From the NCBI RefSeq assembly GCF_003939025.1, contig NZ_RQIH01000015.1, forward strand, positions 1 to 64,000: a stretch of 64,000 bases of DNA, given 5' to 3'. Source of the stretch: Rhizobium sophoriradicis (GTDB lineage Bacteria; Pseudomonadota; Alphaproteobacteria; Rhizobiales; Rhizobiaceae). Both the position numbers and the translations under genes were made by a program. Below, piece after piece: positions 1 through 8,614 of this stretch (position 1 is the first letter of the stretch; each line of letters begins with the position of its first letter). The notes beneath the pieces are model-generated. The model was not told where the DNA came from and made no database searches. It was given only the letters and a program-made list of their open reading frames with translations.

Positions 1-425
1 GCTGCCGCCTGCCTGCGGCAACAACGCATCAACAAAGCTGAATTGACCCGTCTGCTTCACCGCCATCCAAATCATCTCCGTTCAAAAACAACGGAATCAT
101 ATTCTCAGCATTTTGCAACAGTCCCCGCTGGGGAGAAGAGGATATGCCGCCCGCGCCTCGTCCCACGCGATATCTGCTGACGCTAATTTTCGCCATTTCG
201 CCAGCCGTCCTACTGCCTTCGCATAGGGTGACAGCGACGCAGGGAGAGTGGTCCGCGGCCGCGATCCGGTGCATTCTCCTACGCATCGGTGGCAACCGCC
301 AGCAGCCGGAAGTTCGCGCGGTGACGCCCTGTACCGATGAAGTCGCTTGCCTCCCGAGGACGCGACTTCGGCAGCCATCTTCCAGTCAACAGAGGAAACC
401 CTCGCTGAGGACAAGGAGACTACCC
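1..425. other. 425-bp stretch without a supported gene
   Basis: I see no convincing coding region here. Open frames on both strands are rich in Arg, Pro and Ser and lack ribosome-binding sites. The only clear element is the AAGGAG about 6 nt ahead of the ATG at 426. The promoter of the following gene probably lies here, but I could not place it. Confidence 0.5.
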
Positions 426-1190
426 ATGAAGATCGTCATTATCGGCGGCACCGGCCTGATCGGCTCGAAGACCGTGGAGAGATTGCGCAAGAAGGGGCAT
501 GAGGTGCTGGCCGCCTCGCCGAATACAGGCGTCGACACGATTACCGGCAAGGGCGTGGCCGAAGCGCTGGCAGGCGCTCAGGTGGTGCTCGACCTTGCGA
601 ACTCGCCTTCCTTTGAGGACAGGGCCGTTCTCGAATTCTTCCAGACCTCGGGCCGCAACCTGCTGAAGGCAGGGGCTGCCGCCGGCGTGAAGCATCATAT
701 CGCACTCTCGATCGTCGGCATGGAGCGCCTGCAGGGCAGCGGCTACATGCGCGCCAAGATGGCGCAGGAAGAGCTGATCAAGGGCTCCGGCATTCCCTAT
801 ACGATCGTGCATTCCACCCAGTTCCACGAATTTATGGCCGGCATCGCTCAGTCCAACACCGTCGGCGAGACCGTGCATCTGTCGCCCGCCTATCTGCAGC
901 CAATCGCTTCGGACGACGTCGCCGATGTGATGGCCGACGTGGCGCTTGCCGCACCCGTCAATGGCACGATCGAAATCGGCGGGCCTGAGAAGATCCGCCT
1001 CACCGAGATCGTGACACGCCTGTTCAAGGCAACGAACGATCCGCGCCAGGTGGTAACCGATCCGCACGCCCGCTATTTCGGCGTCGAACTCGATGACGAC
1101 TCGCTCGTGGCCGGCCCCAATGCGCGGCTCGGCCGGATCCGCTTCGAGGACTGGCTCAACCAGCAGCCGCCCCAGAAGAAGAGCGCCTGA
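426..1190 (+). CDS. NmrA-like / SDR-type NAD(P)-binding protein
   Basis: This 254-residue protein has an N-terminal Rossmann fold with the dinucleotide motif GGTGLIGSK (residues 6-14), followed by the pattern of atypical short-chain dehydrogenases of the NmrA/NAD(P)H-binding group. Such proteins are cytosolic and either reduce small molecules or sense the NAD(P) redox state. No classical YxxxK catalytic pair is obvious, so a sensory or quinone-related role is possible. The frame stays open upstream to 144, but the ATG at 426 has an AAGGAG ribosome-binding site and begins exactly at the Rossmann strand. A secreted cupin follows after 40 bp and is probably co-transcribed. The substrate is unknown. 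Confidence 0.85.
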   Translation: MKIVIIGGTGLIGSKTVERLRKKGHEVLAASPNTGVDTITGKGVAEALAGAQVVLDLANSPSFEDRAVLEFFQTSGRNLLKAGAAAGVKHHIALSIVGMERLQGSGYMRAKMAQEELIKGSGIPYTIVHSTQFHEFMAGIAQSNTVGETVHLSPAYLQPIASDDVADVMADVALAAPVNGTIEIGGPEKIRLTEIVTRLFKATNDPRQVVTDPHARYFGVELDDDSLVAGPNARLGRIRFEDWLNQQPPQKKSA

Positions 1191-1230
1191 CAGGGATTTG
1201 CGCCTGTCGTATCAACTGAGGAGACCAGAC

Positions 1231-1644
1231 ATGCCAGGAAAGATCATCTCGGCGGCGGCACTCGCCCTCACTCTGGCCGCCGGCACGCAAGCGCAGGCCG
1301 GGGACAACAGAGCGCGGATAACCGTCGTTTACGATCAGAAGCTTCCCAATGTTCCAGGCAAGAGCATGAAGGCGGTGCTGGTGGAGTATGCGCCGGGCGG
1401 CATGTCGCCTGGGCATACCCATCCAGATTCGGCCTTCATCTATGCCACCGTTCTCGAAGGGGCGATCCGCAGTGCGGTGAACAGGGGCCCGGAGAAAACC
1501 TATAAGGCCGGAGAAAGCTTCTCCGAATTTCCCGGCGATCATCACAGCGTCAGCGCCAATGCCAGCAAGACCGAGCCGGCAAAACTGCTGGCAGTCTTCG
1601 TGCTCGATACCACCGAAACGGAACTGACGATCGACGACAAGTAG
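1231..1644 (+). CDS. Secreted small cupin-domain protein
   Basis: This is a 137-residue protein with a signal peptide (hydrophobic residues 6-19, likely cleaved after AQA near residue 22) and a single cupin barrel. The first cupin motif is seen in PGHTHPDSAF with following acidic residues, and the second in FPGDHHSVSAN, so two or three His ligands for a metal are present. The ATG at 1231 follows a GAGGAG. Secreted single-cupin proteins of this type are often encoded beside redox enzymes, which fits the upstream NmrA-like gene. The reaction is unknown. A bidirectional terminator follows. Confidence 0.85.
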   Translation: MPGKIISAAALALTLAAGTQAQAGDNRARITVVYDQKLPNVPGKSMKAVLVEYAPGGMSPGHTHPDSAFIYATVLEGAIRSAVNRGPEKTYKAGESFSEFPGDHHSVSANASKTEPAKLLAVFVLDTTETELTIDDK

Positions 1645-1652
1645 GCGGCCCG

Positions 1653-1677
1653 CGATGCCCGGCGCCGCCGGGCATCG
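1653..1677. terminator. Bidirectional hairpin terminator
   Basis: An 11-bp perfect stem (GATGCCCGGC and its complement plus one flanking pair) encloses a GCC loop. It sits between the convergent cupin and PLP-enzyme genes. No long T-run follows, so termination efficiency is uncertain. Confidence 0.65.
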
Positions 1678-1689
1678 TCCCCTGCCGCC

Positions 1690-2973
1690 TCAGGCCGCCT
1701 GCAGCGCCAATTCCAGGTCGGCGATCAGATCGTCCGGATGCTCGATGCCGATGGACAGGCGGATGGTCGATTCCAGCACGCCGATCCGCTCTCTTATTTC
1801 GGCGGGCACGCCGGAATGCGTCATGGCGGCCGGATGGCTTGCGAGCGACTCCGTGCCGCCAAGGCTGACGGCGAGCTTGAACACCTGCAGCGCATTCAGG
1901 AATTTGAAGGAGGCCGGTTGGCCGCCGCGGATATCGAAGGAGAAGGTCGAGCCCGCGCCGCTGCATTGGGCGGCGAAGGTGCGGCCCGACGGCGAGTCCG
2001 GATCGTGATAGGGCAGGTAATGCACTCTCTCGACCTTTGGGTGGTCGCGCAGGAAATCGGCGACCGCGCGGGCGTTGCTGTTCGCCCGTTCCATGCGCAG
2101 CTGCAGCGTTTCGAGCGAGCGGCCGAGCATCCAGCAGGAATGCGGATCAAGCTGCGTGCCGATTGCGCCGCGCAGCGCCTTGACCTGCTTGATCACAGCC
2201 TTGCGGCCGAGAACGGCGCCGGCGATGAGGTCGGAATGGCCGCCGACATATTTGGTCAGCGAATAGAGCGAGATATCGGCGCCATTCTCGATCGGCCGCT
2301 GGAAGACCGGGCCGAGCAGGGTGTTGTCGCAGACGACGATCGGCGTATGCCCCTGCTTCGCGCCGATCGCATCGGCGACGCGCCGGATCATCGCGACATC
2401 GACCAGGCTGTTGGTCGGATTGGCCGGCGTCTCGATCAGGATGACGGAGACGCGGCCCTTGGCCATCGCCTCTTCCGCCGCCTTCTGCACCGATCCCTCG
2501 CTGACGCCATCCGCAAAGCCGACCGCGGCGACGCCGAAATTGAGGAAGGTCTTTGCCAGCAGGGTTTCCGTGCCGCCATAGAGCGGCTGCGAATGCAGGA
2601 TCGCATCGCCCGGCCGCACGAAGGCGAAGAGAGTCGTGGCGATCGCCGCCATGCCTGAGGAAAACAGCGCGCCGCTTTCCGTCCGCTCATAGACGGCGAG
2701 GCGATCCTCGACGATCTCGCTGTTGGGGTGGTTGAAGCGCGAATAGACGAGGCCAGCGCCCTTGCCGGCCGGCGGCTCACGACGGCCCGATACATAGTCG
2801 AAGAAATCCTTGCCGTCCTCGGCAGTATTGAAGACGAAGGTGGAGGTCAGGAACACCGGCGGCTTAACCGCCCCTTCCGAAAGCTCGGGGTCGTAGCCGT
2901 AGTTCAGCATCTGCGTTTCGGGATGCAGTGCATGATTGCCGATATGCGTTTTGGAAGGATGCGGGGCGGTCAT
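1690..2973 (-). CDS. Cystathionine gamma-synthase / methionine gamma-lyase family PLP enzyme
   Basis: This 427-residue fold-type I PLP enzyme belongs to the Cys/Met metabolism family. The cofactor lysine is Lys241 in the motif SLTKYVGGHSD, and the PLP-binding aspartate is in CDNTLLGP (Asp216). The early YSRFNHPN segment and the SSGMAAI loop are also typical. Family members act in the cytosol on cystathionine, homoserine esters or methionine. Sequence alone does not separate synthase from gamma-lyase, and the extended N-terminus (about 40 residues before the family core) is typical of the rhizobial subgroup. The start has a GAGGAG ribosome-binding site. It stands alone as a transcription unit, convergent with the cupin gene. 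Confidence 0.85.
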   Translation of the reverse strand: MTAPHPSKTHIGNHALHPETQMLNYGYDPELSEGAVKPPVFLTSTFVFNTAEDGKDFFDYVSGRREPPAGKGAGLVYSRFNHPNSEIVEDRLAVYERTESGALFSSGMAAIATTLFAFVRPGDAILHSQPLYGGTETLLAKTFLNFGVAAVGFADGVSEGSVQKAAEEAMAKGRVSVILIETPANPTNSLVDVAMIRRVADAIGAKQGHTPIVVCDNTLLGPVFQRPIENGADISLYSLTKYVGGHSDLIAGAVLGRKAVIKQVKALRGAIGTQLDPHSCWMLGRSLETLQLRMERANSNARAVADFLRDHPKVERVHYLPYHDPDSPSGRTFAAQCSGAGSTFSFDIRGGQPASFKFLNALQVFKLAVSLGGTESLASHPAAMTHSGVPAEIRERIGVLESTIRLSIGIEHPDDLIADLELALQAA

Positions 2974-3059
2974 GATCGTCTCCTCTGTCGAACCTGCCGA
3001 AGCATAAAATACATCAAAACCGCATCGAAGCAGCGGGCATCGATGCCGCTCCTTAACGA

Positions 3060-4136
3060 TCAGCTCACGGTCTCGCCCAAAGTGTCCGCGACATAAGCCC
3101 CGCGCGCGCCCATCGGCAATGGCTGCCCCGTCGTCGTGTCCTTGGCCGTCTGATGCTCGAGCTCGGCGTTGAGTTCAGCGCCGATGATGAGAATGACGAC
3201 GGAAAGCCAGATCCAGACGAGAAAACCGATCAGCGCACCGAGGGCACCGTATGTCGCATTATAATTGGCGAAATGCTCGAGATAGAAAGAGAAACCGAGC
3301 GACATGGCGGCCCAGGTAACGGTCGTCAGAGCCGCGCCCCACGTCATCCATCGAACCCTCGCAGGCTCGCGACTCGGCCCGAAGCGATACACCAGTGTAA
3401 CGGCCACCGCCACTACGAGCAGCAGCAGCGGCCACCTGAGGAGGAGCGCCATCTGCTCCTTGAACTGATCGAGCCAGAGATAGGAGAGCACAAGCGGCAT
3501 CACGCCGACAAGCGCCACCATGAGGACGGCGAAGAACACTGCGCATAAGGTGAAGCAGAGGCCGATAAGGTTCAGTCGCACGAGGCTCCGTTTCTCATCC
3601 TCCTCATAGGCCACGTTCATCGCATCGAAAATGGCGAGCGTGCCGTTGTGCGTACTCCAGAGGGCGATGGCGAGACCAACGAAGAAGGCGATGCCGAGCG
3701 TGCTCTCGCGTCGTTCGACGAGCGCCTTGATTTGGTCGGCGAGAAGATCGAACGCCCCGGGCGGCAGGAGAACGACCAGCTCGCGGAGATGTTCGGATAT
3801 GGTGACCGGATCGGCAACCAGCCCGTAGAGGGAGACGAGCGCCGCCAGCGCGGGAAATATCGCCAGCAGCAGATAGAAGGTGACGCCGGCGGCAATCAGA
3901 GTGACACGGTCGTGCAGGATCTCGTGGAAGACCCGCCAGAACACGTCACGAAGACCGCTGAGCGGAATGGCCTCCGGCGTAGCGGCGCTGCGCCCATGAT
4001 CGTCGTCGCGGGAGGTATCGCCGGGCGGGACGACAGCACCGCGCTGCCTTGCCTCAAGGATAACAAGCGCGGCGATCGCTGCGGCCATCGCCGTCGCGCC
4101 GATGGAGAACCTCTTGAGGCGGAACGCGTCTGCCAT
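3060..4136 (-). CDS. YihY/BrkB-family inner-membrane protein
   Basis: The protein has 358 residues, with an N-terminal single hydrophobic segment (about 12-30) and then the BrkB core. The core starts with DVFWRVFHEILHDRVTLIAAG and runs through five or six membrane segments, including GVTFYLLLAIFPALAALVSLYG and the GALIGFLVWIWLSVVILIIGAELNAE region that is a signature of the family. Function is unknown; the old ribonuclease BN assignment of the family is wrong. The start at 4136 was chosen because GGAGG lies 8-9 nt ahead of it; a longer frame upstream is Arg-rich and unlike the family. It has no obvious operon partner. Confidence 0.85.
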   Translation of the reverse strand: MADAFRLKRFSIGATAMAAAIAALVILEARQRGAVVPPGDTSRDDDHGRSAATPEAIPLSGLRDVFWRVFHEILHDRVTLIAAGVTFYLLLAIFPALAALVSLYGLVADPVTISEHLRELVVLLPPGAFDLLADQIKALVERRESTLGIAFFVGLAIALWSTHNGTLAIFDAMNVAYEEDEKRSLVRLNLIGLCFTLCAVFFAVLMVALVGVMPLVLSYLWLDQFKEQMALLLRWPLLLLVVAVAVTLVYRFGPSREPARVRWMTWGAALTTVTWAAMSLGFSFYLEHFANYNATYGALGALIGFLVWIWLSVVILIIGAELNAELEHQTAKDTTTGQPLPMGARGAYVADTLGETVS

Positions 4137-4512
4137 TACCCTATCCTCCGATTTGCTGCGGGGATAACGCCGATAGCCGCTAAAGGATGCAAACCGTTGC
4201 TTTCTTGCGGAGATTCCAGCAGGCGAAGGGCCCGGCGCCCTAAGAAGGCCAGGCCCGCGGCAGCTTCGCAAACTGCAAGCCTCTGGTTTTATTAAATTAA
4301 CAGTGCACTACGGAAGCAAAACACGACTTTGGTTTCGTTACTGCTGTGTAACGGCGAATGTCGAGGCTTCGCGGTTCGGGCTCGTAGAGGCCCGATTATG
4401 CCTAAATAACGCGGCCCGGGCAGATGGCGGCAGGGCGGCTGCGTTTGCATTTCTTGACGCGCCCAAGCGGCCGGATCCGATCGACGCATGCGGAGGGCCA
4501 GCGGGGAATTCC
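4137..4512. other. 376-bp intergenic stretch
   Basis: This stretch lies between the BrkB start and the adenylate cyclase stop, both on the minus strand. It must hold the BrkB promoter. A weak EcfG-like match (GGAAT, 17 bp, GGTT) is present on the minus strand but has two mismatches and is not called. No small gene or strong hairpin was found. Confidence 0.4.
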
Positions 4513-6255
4513 TTATTCCGGGAGGCCGGCCTTGCGCAAAGCCGACGCCAGCCCCTTCATGAGCTGCGGCCGCACGACATCCATTCGCACGAAACCGCCC
4601 ATTGTCCAGTCCGGCGCAACTTTCAGCAATCGCGCGGCCGCCGCTCGCGCAGCCTCCAGACGATGGAGATTGGCATAGCTTGCCACCAGGCTGGCGTGGA
4701 GAATGCTGAATCCCGGGTTCACCTGAATTCCCAGAGCCGAGTATTTCACGGCATCCTCGAACCGCCCGGTAAACAGGCTGACCCAGGCCAATGCGAGATA
4801 GGAATGATAATTCATCGGATCGAGCGGACTGAGCCGAAGGGCCTTGAATGCGTGGTCTCGGGACCGGTCATAGGTCTCGTTGAACATATGTACCATCGCG
4901 CTCAGCCCGTAGGCGAGCGACGAATTGCCGTCCAGCATCAAAGCCCTGTCGAGCGCATTGATCGAGCGCTCGTAGTCATGGGTGATGGTGGCGTGGACGA
5001 AAGCTCCGAGACACAGCGCTTGCGGATCGTCCGAGCCGGTGACGAGCGCCGCATCGGCGTGGCCGAGCGCCGCGGCCCTGTCCTCGGGATCGAAGCCGCC
5101 GCGCAGGAATCGCTGCTCGTATCCCCAGGCGGCATAGCCGTGCACGGCGGCATAGTTGGGATCCAGACGCAAAGCTTCGGTCAGCAGCCGCAATGCTTCG
5201 CTGGTGTCCGCCGGGGTGTTGGCATAGCTATGCGGCAATGCGCGAAGGAAGAAATCATAAGCGTCCAGGCTATCAGGCCGCTTGCGACGCGCCCTCTCTA
5301 TCTCGGCACGCCTGATCGTCGGCACGAGCATCCCGACAATGCCCTCGGTCAACTGATCCTGCAGATCGAAAATATCTTCGGCCGCACCCTCGAACTTGTC
5401 GGCCCATATATGGGTGGCATCCTTCCCTTCAATCAATTGCGCGCTGATGCGCACCCGGCTTGCCGCCCGCCTGATGCTGCCTTCCAGCACGTAGCGGACG
5501 CCGAGTTCCCTGGCAATCTGCCTGACGTCGGTCGCCTTGTTTTTGTAGGCGAAGGTGGAATTTCGCGCGATGACAAACAGGCTCGGAATTCTCGAGAGGT
5601 TGGTGATGACATCCTCGACCAGCCCATCGGCAAAATACTCCTGCTCAGGATCACCGCTCATGTTCGCAAAGGCCAGCACGGCTATCGACGGTTTGTTCGG
5701 CAAAGCAGGCGGCCTGGACAGCCGCGCCTGCGGGGAGGCACCTTCCTGCACGAGACGGTGAACCGTGATCGGCTCGGCAATGTTTTTGACCTGCTGCTCA
5801 CCCATCGCTTCAAAGCCGAAGGCGAGCGTCTTTTCGACCTCACGCGCGACTTTGCCGGAGATGCAAACACCGCCAGGATCGGCGAGTTGCTGCAAACGCG
5901 CTGACACGTTGACGCCATCGCCATAGCAGTCGTCGCCATCGACGATGATTTCGCCGAGATTGAGCCCCATTCTCAATTCGAGCCGCTCGTTCTCCTTCAC
6001 CTCAGCGTTGCGCTCCTTGAGCGCACCCTGCAGCGACACCGCGCATTCGACTGCATCCACGACGCTGCCGAACTCGGCGAGCAACCCGTCGCCCATGAGC
6101 TTGAAGATACGGCCGCGCCGCTTCGCGATTTCCGGCTCGATCAGTGCTTTTCGAATCCCGATAAGACGCTCGAACGTCCCGGCCTCGTCACGCTCCATCA
6201 GCGCCGAATATCCAACGACGTCGGCCGCAAGGATGGCCGCAAGCTTCCTCTCCAT
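4513..6255 (-). CDS. Class III adenylate/guanylate cyclase with TPR region
   Basis: This 580-residue cytosolic protein has three parts. Residues 1-165 form a class III nucleotidyl cyclase domain (opening with KLAAILAADVVGYSALM, with LMGDGLLAEFGSVVDA carrying the metal-binding Asp). Residues 195-330 form the TolB-N-like domain often seen in these proteins (KPSIAVLAFANMSGDPEQEYF, then YVLEGSIRR). The rest is a TPR-type helical region. It probably makes cAMP in response to an unknown signal; rhizobia carry many such cyclases. Several Crp-family regulators are encoded 16-30 kb away, but no direct link is shown. The start at 6255 has GAGGGG upstream. The frame can be extended to 6321 but without family similarity. 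Confidence 0.85.
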   Translation of the reverse strand: MERKLAAILAADVVGYSALMERDEAGTFERLIGIRKALIEPEIAKRRGRIFKLMGDGLLAEFGSVVDAVECAVSLQGALKERNAEVKENERLELRMGLNLGEIIVDGDDCYGDGVNVSARLQQLADPGGVCISGKVAREVEKTLAFGFEAMGEQQVKNIAEPITVHRLVQEGASPQARLSRPPALPNKPSIAVLAFANMSGDPEQEYFADGLVEDVITNLSRIPSLFVIARNSTFAYKNKATDVRQIARELGVRYVLEGSIRRAASRVRISAQLIEGKDATHIWADKFEGAAEDIFDLQDQLTEGIVGMLVPTIRRAEIERARRKRPDSLDAYDFFLRALPHSYANTPADTSEALRLLTEALRLDPNYAAVHGYAAWGYEQRFLRGGFDPEDRAAALGHADAALVTGSDDPQALCLGAFVHATITHDYERSINALDRALMLDGNSSLAYGLSAMVHMFNETYDRSRDHAFKALRLSPLDPMNYHSYLALAWVSLFTGRFEDAVKYSALGIQVNPGFSILHASLVASYANLHRLEAARAAAARLLKVAPDWTMGGFVRMDVVRPQLMKGLASALRKAGLPE

Positions 6256-6421
6256 GGCCCCCTCACAAGACGCCGTGCCGAAGGTTAACACACAAACAAG
6301 TGGCGACCTATAGACCACCACATCAAGCTCATTCGCCGCGCCGACCTGTGACGGCGAAGACCGAAACGGTTATCGGCAGCGGCGACTGCATGACACTGAA
6401 TCGAGGGGGCCGATTCAGCCG

Positions 6422-6437
6422 GTTGTCCGCGGACAAC
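6422..6437. promoter_or_regulatory. parS-like RepB-binding palindrome, copy 1
   Basis: GTTGTCCGCGGACAAC is a perfect 16-bp palindrome. It matches the repABC-plasmid parS consensus GTTNNCNGCNGNNAAC at every fixed position. Two further copies follow within 1 kb. I infer that this is a partition site; no repABC genes are in the window. Confidence 0.7.
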
Positions 6438-6479
6438 GTTCACAGCGTAACATTCAGACATGCAATACGCGACTGAGCG

Positions 6480-6845
6480 CTACTCCGCATTCGCCGCCGC
6501 TGGCCTCCTGCGGGCCTGGATGATTTCCCCTACTGCGCTGTCGTATCTGTCATCGGGGAATACGATGTTCCAGAGGAGGCGATGCAACGCCTCCCGGGGG
6601 ATGCTCCGATATCCAAGCCCCTCCAGCCGAAGCAGCATCAGCAGATGGTCGATCACGACGACCAGTCTCGCATAGGCGCTGACCTGATTCAGCGTCGGAC
6701 GCATGGCGGCATATGAGTTGAAGCCAAAGGATGCGGCGATGGCCTCATCGAGGTGCGATGACTTGATGTGGGGATATTGCCGCCGCAGAGCCTTCTTCAA
6801 GGCGGCGATGTTCGAAGGCGAGAATCTCATCGATGGATGGAGCAT
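6480..6845 (-). CDS. Small protein of unknown function
   Basis: This is a protein of about 121 residues that I do not recognise with certainty. After a start at MLHPSMRF it has an amphipathic segment (LKKALRRQYPHIKSSHLDEAIAASFGFNSYAAM) resembling the short N-terminal domain that precedes several rhizobial proteins of unknown role. The rest is helical. No membrane segment or catalytic motif is visible. It sits between parS-like copies 1 and 2, so a role linked to replicon maintenance cannot be excluded, but nothing in the sequence shows it. The frame extends upstream to 6923. I prefer 6845 (or 6830) because similarity begins there; ribosome-binding sites are weak at every choice. Confidence 0.5.
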   Translation of the reverse strand: MLHPSMRFSPSNIAALKKALRRQYPHIKSSHLDEAIAASFGFNSYAAMRPTLNQVSAYARLVVVIDHLLMLLRLEGLGYRSIPREALHRLLWNIVFPDDRYDSAVGEIIQARRRPAAANAE

Positions 6846-7074
6846 AGGACGATCCAATGTTCTTGGTCGAAGTCTGCCGATTACGCTTCGACCTTGGTGA
6901 ACATGGCCGTCGATAGATTCCAAACGCCCTTCAACCCGGCAGCAGGTTTGGTGTGGGCCTCCAGATCCGGAGTCTAACCTTCAAACCCGCCAACCTCAAG
7001 GGCCACGCTCTCACCAGCGTTTCATCAGCTGGCATTCAGAAACGTGACGAATACGAATGACCCGTTGCCCATCC

Positions 7075-7090
7075 GTTGTCCGCGGACAAC
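7075..7090. promoter_or_regulatory. parS-like RepB-binding palindrome, copy 2
   Basis: This is a perfect 16-bp palindrome identical to copy 1 (GTTGTCCGCGGACAAC), 653 bp away, in non-coding DNA. It fully matches the repABC parS consensus. Confidence 0.7.
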
Positions 7091-7378
7091 CCGTTCGATA
7101 TCCACACTGGAGCAGGAGGAGCAAAATCGCCGGACGTCACCAACTTGACCGCCACCCATGAGCCACCCCGCAGTCTTTCAAAAACAGCCTCCAGCCCTGC
7201 AGAACGCCGAATAGGGACAGACGCATCGGCACTTAATAGATGAAGGGAAGCATTGCACCGCATACCGCGGGGCCGCCATGCGCTACGCACCGCCGGATGG
7301 ACTGTTGGGTATTGCTACGCACTTGAGTGAGTGCCGGCATCCAAAAGACAGCAAATAGAGTGCGGCTGGCTGCAACTG

Positions 7379-7394
7379 GTTGTCCACGGACAAC
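7379..7394. promoter_or_regulatory. parS-like RepB-binding palindrome, copy 3 (one central mismatch)
   Basis: GTTGTCCACGGACAAC differs from copies 1 and 2 only at the eighth base, where A replaces the first base of the central GC. It lies 135 bp upstream of the predicted small-RNA promoter. Confidence 0.6.
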
Positions 7395-7493
7395 ATCGCA
7401 CCAGGGCTGACAGCTGGCGATGAACAAACGCCGCATCCGCAGCCACGCTCCCGGCTCGCATCTACATCTGCGCAGTATTGACACAACCGCGGG

Positions 7494-7522
7494 CTTGAAT
7501 TCGCCGTCTTGCCTCCCTACGT
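7494..7522 (+). promoter_or_regulatory. Predicted sigma-70 promoter of the small RNA
   Basis: CTTGAA, 17 bp, CTACGT resembles the rhizobial housekeeping consensus CTTGAC-N17-CTATAT. Its position predicts transcription from about 7529, giving an RNA of about 112 nt that ends at the hairpin terminator. Confidence 0.5.
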
Positions 7523-7528
7523 CGTAAC

Positions 7529-7640
7529 GAGCTGACGCGCCGTCCCCTCCTAAGCTGCGTCGGCCCGATGGACAGCACTCCTCCTCCCATGCTGTCGGTC
7601 ATTATTGAAGCCCGGCGCCCTCTCCCGCGCCGGGCTTCTC
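7529..7640 (+). ncRNA. Alpha-r14-type small RNA with anti-Shine-Dalgarno loops
   Basis: The stretch folds into three successive hairpins. Hairpin 1 (GACGC/GCGTC, 7534-7561) has CCCCTCCT in its loop. Hairpin 2 (GACAGCA/TGCTGTC, 7571-7596) has a loop with CTCCTCCTCCC. Hairpin 3 (7607-7638) is a 12-bp perfect GC-rich stem with an 8-nt loop and is followed by pyrimidines. CCUCCUCCC-type anti-Shine-Dalgarno loops on two 5' hairpins, a 3' terminator and a length of 110-125 nt are the hallmarks of the alpha-r14 family (NfeR1 in Sinorhizobium meliloti). That family has several copies per genome, on chromosomes and plasmids, and acts by pairing with translation-initiation regions. Family membership is from memory of these features, not from an alignment. 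Confidence 0.75.
7607..7638 (+). terminator. Strong hairpin terminator of the small RNA
   Basis: GAAGCCCGGCGC and its perfect complement form a 12-bp stem with loop CCTCTCCC; TCTCCTCC follows. No protein gene lies upstream on this strand for 1.2 kb, which supports a non-coding transcript. Confidence 0.75.
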
Positions 7641-7894
7641 TCCTCCGAAAAGCGCCGGCGCGTCGGCCTCCCTTCGAGCACGTCGGTGTCGGGCTCCCCT
7701 GAGCGCCTGGCCGCCCTATACTCTCCAACCTCCCTCATTGGATGCCCCCCAGACATCGAACAGGACCGACAGCGAGCGAGCGAAGCATGCGCAGCGCGGA
7801 TTGGTCTCACCGGCCGCTGCCGCAAATGACCCGTCGCGGGGCTAGCGAGGGCGCTGATCCAAAGGCGCGTTGCCGGAGTTTGACGGCGCTGTTC

Positions 7895-8430
7895 CGATCT
7901 CGATGCACCCGCCTCGTCCTTCGGGCCCCTGCGGGGGCACCTCAGGATGAGGCTCTCTTGAGCGCTTGCGGCCATCTGAAGGTTTCTCATCGGCGCGGCA
8001 TCCTCCAACGCCCCTCATCTTGAGGCGCGCAGCCCGTAGGGCGAAGCCTCGAAGACGCGCCGCGATGCCACTCCTTGCATTCTTCCGGTTTCGGCGCACC
8101 GGCCTGGCCCCTTCGAGGCTCCAGCCTTTGGATTCCGCACCTCAACTGAGGTTCTCTTGAGCGCCTGCAGCATCTTGGAATGTTTGCGTGCTCGCGGCCA
8201 CCTTGCGGCGGTGGCGGCCTTCCTAGAGGCTCCATCGAGCGCCAGCGCGGCATCCTCCAATGCTCCTCATCCTGAGGCGCGCAGCCCCCGTAGGGCGAAG
8301 CCTCGAAGGACAGGCCGCAACGCCGCTCCTTGCATGAATGAACACTGACCCGCCTACCTCATCCTTCGAGGCTCCAGCCTTCGGCTTCCGCGCCTCAGGG
8401 ATGTGGCTCTCTTGAGCTTGCCGCAATTGG
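7895..8430. repeat. Mosaic of degenerate intergenic repeats
   Basis: Three diverged copies of one unit can be read. The marker CTCAGGATGAGG then CTCTTGAGCGC occurs near 7940, CTCAACTGAGG then TTCTCTTGAGCGC near 8142, and CTCAGGGATGTGG then CTCTTGAGC near 8394. A second marker, GCGGCATCCTCCAA then CTCATC(T/C)TGAGGCGCGCAGC, occurs near 7995 and 8249. Motifs of the form CTCATCCTGAGG and CTTCGAGG are typical of non-coding repeats in Rhizobiales. The many open frames here are artefacts of the GC-rich repeats. The flanks (7641-7894 and 8431-8614) hold nothing I can name. Confidence 0.65.
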
Positions 8431-8614
8431 AACTGCTTGAGCGCTGGCGCTTATAGGTTTCTCGGGACGTCGGCGTCATATCGCCCCCCGGATGTAACGG
8501 AATTGAATCATCAGATTACTTCCATAAAGAAATCCGTCGCAGAGAAATCAATGCGTTATGCTTCGGTTTTCGGCTCAGCAGTGAAAGCCGATGGTGCGAT
8601 CACAGCACCTTTCT

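Noticed and set aside
4137..4512. An EcfG-like site before the BrkB gene (GGAAT-N17-GGTT)
   Set aside because: Two mismatches; such sites are expected by chance.
4303..5904. A 533-residue plus-strand frame opposite the adenylate cyclase
   Set aside because: It is a shadow of the cyclase; composition is Arg/Gly/His-rich with no motifs.
7462..8426. Several short open frames in the small-RNA and repeat region
   Set aside because: They follow the repeat units and are Arg/Pro-rich without starts; the region is better explained as non-coding.
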